Below, piece after piece: positions 52,470 to 64,000 of a stretch of DNA of 64,000 bases; within the stretch, counting starts at the first letter, position 1, and each line of letters opens with the position of its first letter. Both the position numbers and the translations under genes were made by a program. This stretch comes from Girardinichthys multiradiatus (Eukaryota > Chordata > Actinopteri > Cyprinodontiformes > Goodeidae): positions 43,312,363 to 43,376,362 of the forward strand of contig NC_061812.1 of NCBI RefSeq assembly GCF_021462225.1. The letters are read 5' to 3'. Below the pieces are notes generated by a model. That model did no database searches. It saw nothing but the letters and a program-made list of their open reading frames with translations, and was not told the origin of the DNA.

Positions 52470-53500
52470 GGCCAGCACTTCTGTCACCTTTCACAAGATT
52501 GGAGAATACAGATCTTTGACCAGTCGTCTTTACACAATCTCTTCAGATCATCCAGAGTCCTGGCTCCTCTCTAATGTTCTCTCCTCTTTAAATTTACCCA
52601 TATGTTGACCCCTTTCGGTTTTATTAGCTGCAGCTGCAAAATTTGCATTTAAAATCTCCTGCTCTTACAAAGAGCCCATAATGCCTTGCACCTCAAAAAG
52701 TCTCACAAGGTACTGTGAACCCTCCCCCTGAAAAAAACAGGCCCACAGCATCACAGATCCTCGACCATGCTTGAGGGTAGGCATGAGGTGCTTTTTTACA
52801 TAATCGTCATTTATTTCATCCACACAGTTCCAGTTAAAGTCTCAGAATTTGGCAAACTCAACATGTTAACATTTGTGATGGTTTTCTGGCATTACTCCCA
52901 AACAAATGTTGGCATGTGGATAGCGTCTGATGGTTGTTATGGAGACTCGCTGATCCCAAGATGCCTCTCTGTGCTGCAGTTCTCTAACAGTGAGCTTTGG
53001 AGATATTAACATCCTGCTCACTGTGCCTGGTGACAAGATAAACATGAATCCTTGTGTACCCTTAGTGCCCACTGGCTAAAAGAAATGAGCCTGTGTGTCA
53101 TGTCATTTCTACCCCATGAAAAAACATTTGTTGTCTACTTACTGAGTGTTGGATTTTTCTGCTTTTTCTGTGAGAGAAAAGATGAACTTATTTATGGATT
53201 TTACATGTCTTTATAGGAGTTGTCAACAAATATTTCCTCCCATGCATACCTTCATTTTATGTGATATTTGAGAGATGGTGTGTTAGGATGCTTTCCACAA
53301 GAAGATTAGTGATTAACCTTTGAGATATCAATCTGTTTTTTGTTTAGTTTTTATCTGAAAGACAAAATTCTGTCTTTCGTTTATGGAGATTTTAAATGAT
53401 CTAAAAAGCTCCCTTTTTTTTTCTGCCGATGTAAAACTGCAAATTGGCGTCAAAATAGCAGATCTTCAACAATCAGTCAGTGACACCGTATAACAGGTTG
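52470..53500 (-). mobile_element. Decayed Tc1-like element
   Basis: 'aggcccacagcatcacagat' then 'cctcgaccatgcttgagggt' (52740-52781) is the antisense of a Tc1 transposase GG-box region. Flanking words (gttctctcctctttaaattt, ctctaacagtgagctttgga) fit the same element class. Boundaries are approximate and the ORF is destroyed. Confidence 0.5.
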
Positions 53501-56500
53501 TGTCTCCTAACTTTGGATAGGTATGAATATGCAGAGAGAGAAAAAAAAATGAGTCCCAAATTAACTCTACTCTAACAGAGATGTCAAGCTGCTTTCAGTT
53601 GGATGAAGTAGTCACAGCAGTCATTCACACTGAACCGAGCGCAACCAGTCTTGGGGTTCTAACATGAGCTTTCAGATGGTTTCTGGTATCCTTTGGGAAC
53701 ACGTGGCTTCAGAGAGCTTCTGGGATTTAAACTGTGAGGCGTAAAACCAGCAGCTCTGCTGTTCGCTGACCTCTCCATTTCAAACAGATGTTAAGTTGGT
53801 CTTTGTTCAGCTCAGTATAACGAGGCTTCCTCTGCACAGGACATTTGGGTTGGAATAAGGACACAGCACATGATAAGGGAATGGTAAACACTGAGTTAAA
53901 CTGTGTTGGAGGTTTTATTTTGCTGTGAACTCCCCTGGTTTTTATGCACCCCCCAGACCTTCCACCCAGCAGCTTCGGTGCGTTCTGCACGGTACCAAGA
54001 ACGAGCACTGATCTCTATTACCCACATTGCACCGTTAGATCATAAATAAGATATAAAAGCCAGGCTCACTACAGGGTTTCCACATTAGCCTTCCTTTGTA
54101 GGTAATGTCCTCCTTGCAGACATGTCTGCCCCATGTGCTCCAGCACTTCTACACACATGCATTTGTACACACAAGATTTTCTTAGTCCAAAATGAATGTT
54201 GGCCAGGCAGCTCTGCCTTGATAACCATTCAAATGTTGCACCAAAAAGATGCTTTTAGTTGCAACATGGATTAAGCTTACAGAAACAAATATGTGTTTGA
54301 AAGGGAGACGGTCTCAGTTTCAATTTCAATAGCTCATTTAACCCTTATCTGTCCAAATCCTTGGGGTCTATTCTATGTTAATTGGATCTACATTGCACTA
54401 GCATTGGGGGTGTTAACAAGCACAGTCTATGAATATTAATTACCCTGAAGTTTTCTGCACAGGAAAGACTTCACTGATACATATTAATTCTATGAAGTTT
54501 TTAAAGTAGTGCTCTCATTAAAAATGAATAGGCACTGCTCTTGAATGTTTTCCCAGGAGGAATTGTGCATCCTTAAAGTCTATCCTTAATAAATTGGGTC
54601 AGATTGGTAATGCTTAAAGAAAAGCTTCTCCCTAAAACAGCATTATTACTCAATTAAATGTAAACATTCCAATATGCTGAAGAAAGCCTCTTGTTTAAAC
54701 TGTGTTTCGACAATGGCCACTAAAGCAAGTCATGTCTGGTATGTACTTTCCCAACCCAGAGCCTCACCCCGAGGCCTGTTAAAATGGTTACTTATTTACA
54801 ACACTAAACACACTGGTTGCTCAGCTAAACAGCGCAAAATTACTTTGTGTGCCTGTGTGTGCATGGATGCAGATGTGTGTGTGTGCATCTCGACATGGTG
54901 CATTCAGAGGCGGATGTTGGCACCGCTTTAAATAAAACATTGAAGATGCATTAGTCCTCTGGCTAGCTGAGGCCTCCCTCTAAGCCATTTAATACTGAAC
55001 TAATGCAGACGTGGTTCCCTGTCTGCCTCCAGCCAGCTGCCTCAGACACCTGCTCCAAGTTTAGAGTTGCCCACTTCAGCACAAACACGCAACGCCGTGG
55101 TCATCAAAGACCATCCGGGCAGCGCACAATGAGAGCCACTTCACTCTCGCTAATGATACCAGCATGCACATGCAGCATTCAAATAGGAAGTATCTGTTCA
55201 TGCCTGTGTCTTTCACTGGGTACCCATCTGTAGGGGTTTAGCATTAGAGCCCTTAGAAAAAAAAGACTAAAATGACCAATCAGGTTAGGATAAGCAGAAC
55301 AGAACTGATGATGAAAACTGTTAATAACTCCATGCTGGCAGATATTTTTTTATTGGAATCCCATAGGCACATTTCTTTACCACAGAGTTTGAGTAGAAAA
55401 CAGAAAAAACAAAACCTAAAGCGGGTAAGAATGGTCCCACTGGTAGGTATGCAATGACACATGGTTGCTACCAAATGTCCCGCTGTGTTGCATTATTTAA
55501 TACTCCCCAACACATTGCAGAACAACCAAAACCTCATGGTACAAAATAGTGAAGTGACAAAATGTAAACTATCTTTTTTTTTATTTAACTTTTTCAGGGT
55601 GCAATAAGTAGCCATCTGCCACAGGTCGTAAATATGTACTCACCTTGAGGTTTTATCGTTTAACGTATTTATTCCAAATTGCTCTGTTTTACTCTTGAGA
55701 GCTTTCAATCTCTGCCTGTTAGTGAACATAGAAGATTCACATGGAAACTGCTCTGTCTTTAGTAATGCTAACTACGTGAATTGCTAATTTAAAATACTAA
55801 AGAGAATTTAAATGAGTAAAACCCTGTTTTAAGGTAACTTCTCTCAAACAGACTTGGCATGACATTGTCTTGGCTTCAGATATAAATAATAACACGGCAG
55901 GAAGCTGAGAGATGTTATTTTTTGTCCTTGAAGAGAACAATTTGGTATTGACACGTTAACATTTTACAAAAACCAGAGTTCGGAAACCAGCCACTGCTCT
56001 CTAACTGGTGCATTTCCAGTTTGGTAGTATCGTTTAGCCTTATTAACCAAAACGTTTTGTGCTCATTTACAACAAGCTTTATTTTTTGTTGTTAAGAAAC
56101 AAGTTAATTTATTCAGAGAGGACATCTGGGGGATTTTCCAGCTATGGTGAGAGATCTTTGAGTGTGCTTGTGTGCGTGTCCATTTTGATTATGGCAGTGT
56201 CACGCAATTCCTGTGATGCCCCTCCTGCTGCCCACATAAGCAGTATGTGTAAACAGGATGTCAACACAAGAAACACACTATTTTAAACCAGGGGCTTCGG
56301 CACACATGCAACCTGTGCTTCATCTCTTCTCAGTTGGAGGGCAGCGGCTGGAGGCAGACTCAACAAAACGGATGAGTTCAGAGGCAGGGCTGTCTTGGAT
56401 AGCTTCCATAAGACAAAGCAGAGGTGTTGGCTGGTTTACCTCCTGAAACCTCACTAACAAAAGCTGAATGAGAAAAGGATCACAACAAAACATAAAAAGG

Positions 56501-59500
56501 CTCCTATGTTTAAAAACCAATGTGAGTCGAGGTACAGGAAAAAGGAGGCCGCGACAGAGACTTTTCCCCTCACTTTAATATTTCCCTTTTTTTCCACAAC
56601 ATGGCGATGCATCACTGTTCCATTTTCACCTTCATCTGTGTGATTATTAATCAGATCACACATCAATTGCCAGAACCAGCAAAGAAATCCAGCCTGTAAT
56701 AAAACTGTCATGTGCTGTGGTATAAAGACAGATGTTGCAAGTTGTGTGATAACATAATTAAACTGTTCTGTGAGGGATTCCATGAAATTATTCAAATTGG
56801 ACGAGCACTATCATTTTACCAATAAGCAATTTAGGGCAATATGCAGTGTCATAACACTGATGTTATCCTCTCTCCCAGATTTTTCCAATAAGCCGGAGCC
56901 TCGGCTTGGCTTCCTGTGGAAATATGAACATAGCGTATGAAGATACCTGAGCAGTGGTCGAGAAGGAGAGTTATGAAAAGCAAGGTTATTTCAGTGTGAT
57001 CTGCTGTTTGTACGTAAACAGACCTAACTGAATGTTAGGAAACGTAACATTTAGTCGGGAAAAACAATCCAAGCAGGTGGTCAAACTGCAGCCACAGCAC
57101 AAGTTAAAAGTACTTTGCACTGCTCATACTGTATATGTATTCAAATATACATTCACTTCAAATATAATGGATTTTTTTTGTGTGTTTAACAAAATTTATT
57201 TCCCTCCAGGCACTGGTAGCTCTTACTCTTCTCCTCTTGTCCTCGCCAGAGAAGAGATATGAGGCTGCAAACACACTCTGGCCTCCTCTCTGACTTGCTG
57301 CTAACACCTCAGATGCTTCAGTCATGCATTTCTAATTCTAAAGTAGTCCTAAAAGCAAACAAATAAAAATCCCCTGAAATACTCAGTTCAGGTTTGATCA
57401 GTCTGAGTATTTTAGATTTCAAACTAGAGAGGACCAAATGCAACCCAGACACATTAGAAACTGTGAAACATGTTGAGTTTATTTGTATTCAGATATCAGA
57501 TTCTATTAGCTCCCAATTTGTTACATTCAGAGGTCCCAGAGGAATCCCAAGTTTAAAATCCAATATGGCTGCCACACATACAAACGTAGTGAAAGCTGAA
57601 GGTGTAAGCTATTTAGTAGTACTCTGTTTGAATCTCATTAAACTTGGAGTAGATGTAATGCTGTAAAACCTATATTTGTGATTTTATTTCCCTGTTTGAG
57701 TAAACAAAATGCTGAAAGATTCATTGTCATCACTGTGTCCTGCTACAGTTGGAAAATCCCACTGATTTAAACTTTGCACTTTGAACCCACTTCAGCTGTG
57801 ACCTTATTCCCAGGTTTGAGCTACAACAGCCTTTCAGATCAGCGTTTTCATTTTTCTGTCAAGTGCTTTTGTAACTCGGTGCTGTCCACTAGCCTGAAGA
57901 GAAGTCATAAACAGTCGAATCTGCCAACAGAAAGATCTACTTCCTTTTTCACTTCAGAATAAGAGCTTCAATCATAGATACAGCAGGGTGTCAAGCTAAA
58001 AGCCCTTCTGATCACACAATAACAGCTTTATTATAACTTCATTATAAATTTACTTTGACATAATATCGCTCATACTGGTTACATCGTAGCGTTCTGGGAT
58101 GAACAGTTCGCTCATGAAGCACTTCTCTCTAGAGCTGGACAGAACAGAGCAAGGTGATGGTGAATAAAAAAGGGCCGTTTCCACCTTGTGAAGCCTCTGC
58201 AGGGATCATGTATTGCATTATGCAAACGAGAAATGTTTGCCCACTCAGCTCTTTGTGCAGCCACAGTAATGCATGTCACTCTGTCCTCTCTCTACACGCA
58301 ACAGGACAAGCACCTCGGCCAGAACAAGAGAAAAACAAATGCCCACAACTGAATGGTTTACTGTCAAGACAGAACAGAACTGCTTGATAAAGTATCCAGA
58401 AAGAGTGGATATCAAACCAGAAGAAACCTTTATTTCTCTCTTCAGAATCACTGAGAGAATAGGATCAAAACAGGAGAATCAAAGCTGGGAAAAAAACTCC
58501 CCAAAAATACAGGATATTAAAGTTTAAAGCCCTCCAGTGAAATTGTGAGTGATGTAACAACGAGAATGAGCAAACAGGTGGGATACAACTGACCATAAAT
58601 CACAGGAAATATTGGCAGGAATATCCTGAACGCAGCCGCTTCAGAGTTGATGAAACGGCCCTATCGTTATTGTCATCATCACGAGTGTTGCAATGTGTTT
58701 ATCTGACAGCTGCAGCTTCACAACACAACTTCCCGTTACAAAATCATTTAAATCACAAAACAGGCTATTGCAAAAGCGATACTCGTTCATACAATTGGGC
58801 TTGGGTGTTTTATCCCCCCCGCCTCCCTTCAGTATCTTCACTTCCTCATGTGGATAACGTTAAACCACAACTTCTGCGGCGCAAACAAAAACTGAGAGTA
58901 AAATAAACACTCAGATTCTGTGGCGGGCATACGTTACCAGAGAAAAAACTGCGGTCAACTGTCGTCTAAAAATTAGACACTTTGTGTAATATTAGGAATT
59001 ACAACAAGATGCATGAAAATATTTATTTCCACACCAAAAGCTCAAAGCATTACAACACAACCGATAGTACACCGAGTTCCTTTTACTGTGAAATCTGCCT
59101 AATTTCAACAGTTTATGAGGGGAAAAAAAAGATAGGCTCTTTTTTCCACTCCTGCTTCTTAACAAACAGTATTTGACTTACTAATAAAGATGCTTATATC
59201 AAGCTTATGGTCCACTTCCCCCAAATCTGACTAGTCTACAAGATGAATTCCCCTGTCAGAATCAAGATGATCAAACAGATTACAATTATTTCACCCTCCA
59301 TCTTTATTAATGAGGACTGTCTTTCATAGTTATGTTCTCTAATAAGAATAAATGATATGCCACAGCCAGGTTTGTTGTTCCCACTTACTCAAGGGACTCT
59401 CAGACGTTTCCCCTTTGAGCCGGAGGAACGTTGGAGATTGATTTTTGCATCACGCTTGGATGTTTTGTGGAGAACAAAGACAAAAAAAAAGCCTCTGTGT

Positions 59501-62500
59501 GTCAGTTAAAGGTGAATGAGAGCAGGCAACGAATAGAACTTGAAAGAAAAGACTGAACTGCCGCAGAAGTGAAAAGTCACCAAATGATTGTGAAAGGATC
59601 GTAACTCCCTGAGGACAATTAACACGGTTCTTTGTGCATGAATGAAAATCCTGAGCAAGTCAAACATGCAGATAGAAACATCGCCTGTCTGGTTGTGTTG
59701 CCAGTTAACAGTAGCTCGTTAAGTAGCCTATCAAAGTCTTGTGGCAGGAGCTGAGAGTGAGACATCTCGCCTTTTGTCTCCATCAATGTCATTTATCAAC
59801 CCATACAATTAATACGCCTCCTGTTAGCTCAAATTCAGGCCAAAGAAATTAACCATTGGATTTGTTCTTGATGTATAAAACAAAAAGAGCCAGGGCTCAC
59901 ACCAGAGGGCAAAAACTGTGACTGCAAGCAGTATTATTGATAAATCCAGCTTATTAGATTAGACCATATACAATATTGGGTTTATTTAAATGAGTTCAGA
60001 CAAGATTCTAGCAGTACTTTTGAGTAAACAAAGAGCCCCTGATTTTTGTATTCACATAATAAAAATGTATAAATTTCAAACTGTGCTTTAGATAATCTCT
60101 GTTTGGGTTTCATTGGTCAAATCCAAATGTATAGAACGTACCAAAAGCATCCAAGCAGCCCTTTGTGACTGCAATTTTACAAGCACTGATAATGCCGTGA
60201 CAGTTGTTATTTTGTGCACTTCTAGTCTAAAAACTGTGATGCAGCCCTGGGGCATCGACAGGAATCAGGAACTACTTCCTTTCTTACTTCAACGTGCTAG
60301 CTTAAGGAACTCACCTTGTTTTCCATGGATCATAAGAACAGCTTACATCTAGTTCACCAGACAAAGTCACAGGCGGACAGAAAATCTCAAGGCAGACTTC
60401 GCTTTGGCGAGAAATATCATGGGATTTTATTAGTGCAAGATCTGATACCGAGGCTTCTTAATACAACCCTAGTGACTAAAATATAATAACTTTAACTAAA
60501 CAGACATTTTTATGCTGTAAAGGCAGCAATTTCTGGGTCGCTAAACAACCGGCAGCATCCCAGGCCAAACGGCCCCGTCCTAGTTGTTTTGTTTCCACCT
60601 CGTCTTGATGTCAAATGCACATCCATGTCATTCTCCAATCCCATTCTCCATCCCTCCCCCTGCCTCACATTTATCAAACTTGTAACCCCATTGTCTTTAC
60701 GGAGCCAATTAGAACGTGCCCCTGGCAAAGAATGAGGGAAAAGTCAACAGGAATTAGGTTTCAGTGCAACTGTTTACTCAACTGTGGCCTGCAGTTATTG
60801 AAATTTTATCCATGGTTTTGTGTGACTACTGTGGTAATGAATTCAATATGGTTGTGCTTTTCTCACTGAGGACATGCTCACACTGAGCTGGAAAAAGGAT
60901 AGGTGGGAGGTGGGATCAGGAACTGGGATGAGGAGGATATCAGGGGGATCCTGGGGTTTTAACAGCATAAGACAGAGGAGCCAGACACACACTGACCCAT
61001 CCTTCCTACAGAAACGTATCCTGCTCAAAGTCAGACAATGACATTAACAGGGAAATGCTTTCATTGAGGACCAGACTTAGAAAATTGCAACACATGCATG
61101 TAGATTTTGGTACACTGTATGTTTGACTTCTACCCAGTTTCTAGAGATTCTACATATGTCTTGTTTAATTAAACACAGTTTGGTGCAATAAATTAAAGGA
61201 CACCAAACCCAGATGTTCATGTTGAACAAGTTACAGCATCAAATCAAAGAGCTCCTAGAGTCACATGTCAACATACAAGGAGAAAAAGTAAGAGAGCACG
61301 TTGGTGGTGTTCATATAAGCGGCCAACCTGCAGAATGGTTCACTAAGATCTACAGGGGAAGTCACGTGTCAGGCTTCTGTCCTACCATCACAACGGTAAA
61401 CATCTGCAGTCTGCTAAACTCTACTGGGACTTTACTGGAACAACATTCTTTGGTTGGATAATACTATGATAGAGCTTTTCAGCAACAAATAAAACAGGTG
61501 GGTTTAACACCAAAACCAAATATAAATATGTGGAAAAGTACATCAGGCCAACTGATAACTATGGTGGGGAATCTGTGATATTTGGACCAGTTTCTCTTCT
61601 AAAGGTCCTGGGAACTCTTTGAGATCCAAGATCTTAACTAAAAAGCACATGGTCTTTACACTTGGTCACTTGGTCTTTCACTGTGTTTTTTAATATGGGA
61701 GGTTTTCCACACAACACAAATGTCCTCAAATTAAAGGTTTGACTTCTCTGAATAAATTCATTGTAAGACTAAAAATAAATTAATTTTAAGGCTTTTGGAG
61801 GTATTTACCAGGGGTGCCAATAAGTGTAGAGGATGCTGTATCTATTGTCATGAAAATACCAAGATAGCTCTCCTGAAACTTGATAAACGAAAAAACTGAG
61901 TCACTGCTCTGCTCTATATCCAGCACTGCCATTTTCCCCATGTTCTGTGCTGGGGGACTGTTTCTCTCCACGTACACACTGATGGATGTGCTGTGACAAC
62001 AGACAACAGACAACAGCAGAGAGCCTGTGCCTCATCACCAAACAGTTCTTGACAACAACCCTAGTTGTGCTGTCGGATAGACCAAGATAGCAGAAGACAC
62101 ACTGATCTTTTCAGTGCTGTTTCCTTAAACACATTGTCGTGTGCCACATATAACGCTGACACCAACAGAAAGAGCTTGTCTGTTTGTCTCAAGTCTGCCA
62201 TGGCAAAAACATTTCAGCTTCCACGACCCCGTGGATCTCCACACCCTGGTGTTTGAGTGCGAGGCTTGTTTACAGGGAGCAGGAGGAAGATGCTGTCATC
62301 CGACTGGATATAATCATTTCATAACTGTCTACAGAGTCCTGTAGCACCTACATACTTAAATTATGTCTGAACAAGATGATACATATTTGATTAAAATGCA
62401 GATGCTCCGAGTAAGGATAAACACACTCACAACCAAACAATCACACAGAAAGAGCACTTCCCCTTGCTAAAATATTCAAAAAGGCCTCCATATACATAAA

Positions 62501-62632
62501 TAATAATAATAATGTGTTTACGTGAGGGATGTACTCGGAGAGGGAATTAATTATTAAGAGGCACTTTAAGCAGTAGGTCAGGCCTGCTGTTGACAAGGCT
62601 TAATAAAGTGAAGACAGGTGTGAAAAGAGAAA
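53501..62632 (-). other. foxp1 intron, no gene seen
   Basis: About 9 kb of intron with no intact gene, long microsatellite or recognisable transposon. This relative freedom from repeats (notably 54250-56450 and 58000-60900) makes it the likeliest place for conserved enhancers, which only alignment to other fish can confirm. Confidence 0.45.
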
Positions 62633-62646
62633 GGGGGGGGGGGGGG
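62633..62646. repeat. G14 homopolymer beside the exon donor
   Basis: Fourteen G on the plus strand, i.e. a C14 run in foxp1 pre-mRNA, starting 9 bases after the first-coding-exon donor. Confidence 0.95.
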
Positions 62647-62654
62647 TTTCCTAC

Positions 62655-62824
62655 CTGGTGCTGCTGGAGATGCAGGAGGTCCGCAGCAGTCACCTCCACT
62701 GACGGTGTGGCACTTTTGGGCCTTCCCTCCCGGTGTGCACCCTCCATGTTTGCACCTCCATTCTGATTGGCTGCTCCATTACTCGTCGTTTCAGTGCCAG
62801 AGTCTTGCATCATGACTTAAAAAT
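62655..62824 (-). CDS. foxp1: foxp1 (probably foxp1b) first coding exon, residues 1-53
   Basis: Encodes the extreme N-terminus of a FOXP transcriptional repressor, a nuclear DNA-binding protein. Coding starts at 62813 with two consecutive ATGs and runs 53 codons to a donor at 62654 (CAG|GTAG). The residues begin MMQDSGTETTSNGAANQNGG, very close to the FOXP1/FOXP2 start, and end with a leucine/glutamine stretch (LLHLQQHQ). The acceptor is at 62825-62826 after a pyrimidine-rich tract, so only 11 bases of 5'UTR lie in this exon. An in-frame TAA two codons before the ATG fixes the start. The exon ends in phase 0, matching the next exon 35.4 kb away. The HREGRPKS segment resembles zebrafish foxp1b as I remember it. 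The gene identity is well supported; the a/b assignment is not. Confidence 0.9.
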
Positions 62825-63288
62825 CTGAGAGGACAGAAGAGAAGAGGACGTAGACAGCTGTTACCGCTATCGAGATGGCTGTAAAAACCAATATGGTTTC
62901 AGAGGTATTGCTAGTGCTGTGTAAAGTCGTTTTAAAGAGATGCCAGAGAAAGTCCCTGAGTGACCAGAGTGTTTTCCTCATCAGTTCTGACTGGTGACCG
63001 GCTGACGGGAATCTAAAAAATTCTACGTTTTTCTGAATGCACCATATCAAAGCGCTACCAGGTCACCAAATCAGTCAGAGAAAGCACAGCTATTATACAG
63101 AAGCTATTTAAAATAAAACAATCTTTTAGGGGTGGGAATAAAATAGTTTTCTAAAGTATCACAAGCTTTATAATAATTAACAAAGGTCAAAACTTGATCA
63201 TCTTAATGTTATCACAAAAGGTGGAGCTCTGAAGCTTGTAACTGCAGCACCCAAAAAGTCTATGGTGAACACGTAATGGAGTCAGAAG
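62825..63288 (-). other. Intron upstream of the first coding exon
   Basis: Begins with a pyrimidine-rich acceptor tract (minus strand). No 5' non-coding exon is recognised between here and the Tc1 copy. Confidence 0.6.
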
Positions 63289-63290
63289 TA

Positions 63291-64000
63291 CAGGGGTTGG
63301 ACAATGAAACTGAAACACCTGTCATTTTAGTGTGGGAGGTTTCATGGCTAAATTGGACCAGCCTGGTAGCCAGTCTTCATTGATTGCACATTGCACCAGT
63401 AAGAGCAGAGTGTGAAGGTTCAATTAGCAGGGTAAATGCACAGTTTTGCTCAAAATATTGAAATGCACACAACATTATGGGTGACATACCAGAGTTCAAA
63501 AGAGGACAAATTGTTGGTGCACGTCTTGCTGGCGCATCTGTGACCAAGACAGCAAGTCTTTGTGATGTATCAAGAGCCACGGTATCCAGGATAATGTCAG
63601 CATACCACCAAGAAGGACGAACCACATCCAACAGGATTAACTGTGGACGCAAGAGGAAGATGTCTGAAAGGGATGTTCGTGTGGTAACCCGGATTGTATC
63701 CAAAAAACATAAAACCACGGCTGCCCAAATCACGGCAGAATTAAATGTGCACCTCAACTCTCCTGTTTCCACCAGAACTGTCTGTTGGGAGCTCCACAGG
63801 GTCAATATACACGGCCGGGCTGCTACAGTCAAACCTTTGGTCACTCATGCCAATGCCAAATGTCGGTTTCAATGGTGCAAGGAGCGCAAATCTTGGGCTG
63901 TGGACAATGTAAAACATGTATTGTTCTCTGATGAGTCCACCTTTATTGTTTTCCCCACATCCGGGAGAGTTACGATGTGGAGAAGCCCCAAAGAAGCGTA
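63291..64000 (+). mobile_element. Tc1/mariner element copy 2, cut by window end
   Basis: Starts CAGGGGTTGGACAATGAAAC after TA at 63289-63290. By eye it aligns to copy 1 over all 710 visible bases with no gap and about 26 substitutions (about 96% identity). It sits 466 bp upstream of the first foxp1 coding exon, in opposite orientation. The right end is beyond the window. Confidence 0.92.
63477..64000 (+). CDS. Transposase of copy 2, N-terminal 174 codons, probably impaired
   Basis: Opens with MGDIPEFKRG as in copy 1 and stays open to the window edge, reaching the first catalytic Asp (LFSDESTF, codon 152). In the second DNA-binding subdomain the copy-1 residues R103 R104 K105 are replaced by Cys-Trp-Glu, a charge reversal that would be expected to weaken DNA binding. 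Other changes include F154S and N157I just after the catalytic Asp. The second Asp and the Glu are not visible. Confidence 0.85.
   Translation, partial: MGDIPEFKRGQIVGARLAGASVTKTASLCDVSRATVSRIMSAYHQEGRTTSNRINCGRKRKMSERDVRVVTRIVSKKHKTTAAQITAELNVHLNSPVSTRTVCWELHRVNIHGRAATVKPLVTHANAKCRFQWCKERKSWAVDNVKHVLFSDESTFIVFPTSGRVTMWRSPKEA

Overview
The window reads as intron-rich vertebrate DNA, almost certainly from a ray-finned (teleost) fish. It carries five small coding exons of a FOXP-family transcription factor in 64 kb, all on the minus strand. They are embedded in AT-rich introns full of Tc1/mariner, hAT-like and LINE debris of teleost type. There is no operon, prokaryotic gene, CRISPR array or recognisable tRNA/rRNA gene.

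The host gene is foxp1; my recollection of zebrafish paralogues favours foxp1b. In transcript order (high to low coordinates) the exons are 62655-62824 (start codons, 53 codons), 27098-27241 (48 codons), 6236-6373 (46 codons), 6013-6108 (32 codons) and 260-410 (50 codons plus 1 base). Together they give the first 229 residues, the glutamine-rich N-terminal region. The zinc finger, leucine zipper and forkhead domain must lie beyond coordinate 1. The introns are about 35.4 kb, 20.7 kb, 127 bp and 5.6 kb. The gene's 5' non-coding exons are not identified and probably lie beyond 64000.

The introns hold two kinds of material. (1) Candidate regulatory DNA: a CpG-rich stretch with paired CCAAT boxes and a donor-like site at about 14.55-14.93 kb, which I read as a possible internal promoter for an N-terminally shortened FOXP1; a CpG-rich block at about 3.84-4.26 kb with a consensus PBX-HOX site; and a cluster of forkhead-type motifs at about 11.73-11.95 kb. 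(2) Mobile DNA. The only complete non-host gene is an uninterrupted 343-codon Tc1/mariner transposase at 47759-48790 inside a 1.27-kb element with matching ends and TA duplications. A second, about 96% identical copy enters at 63291 and is cut by the window end. The transposase spaces its last two catalytic residues by 36 positions (DD36E), not the Tc1-standard 34. Around it are about nine decayed Tc1 relatives, a three-level nested insertion at 31.2-33.7 kb, a MITE with about 115-bp inverted ends that hosts the intact Tc1 copy, a small dispersed MITE-like family, and a 375-bp compound microsatellite.

I see no convincing undescribed multi-gene system. The most interesting items are the DD36E element, the candidate internal foxp1 promoter, the PBX-HOX/CpG block and a small retroposed hairpin sequence nested in a dead transposon.
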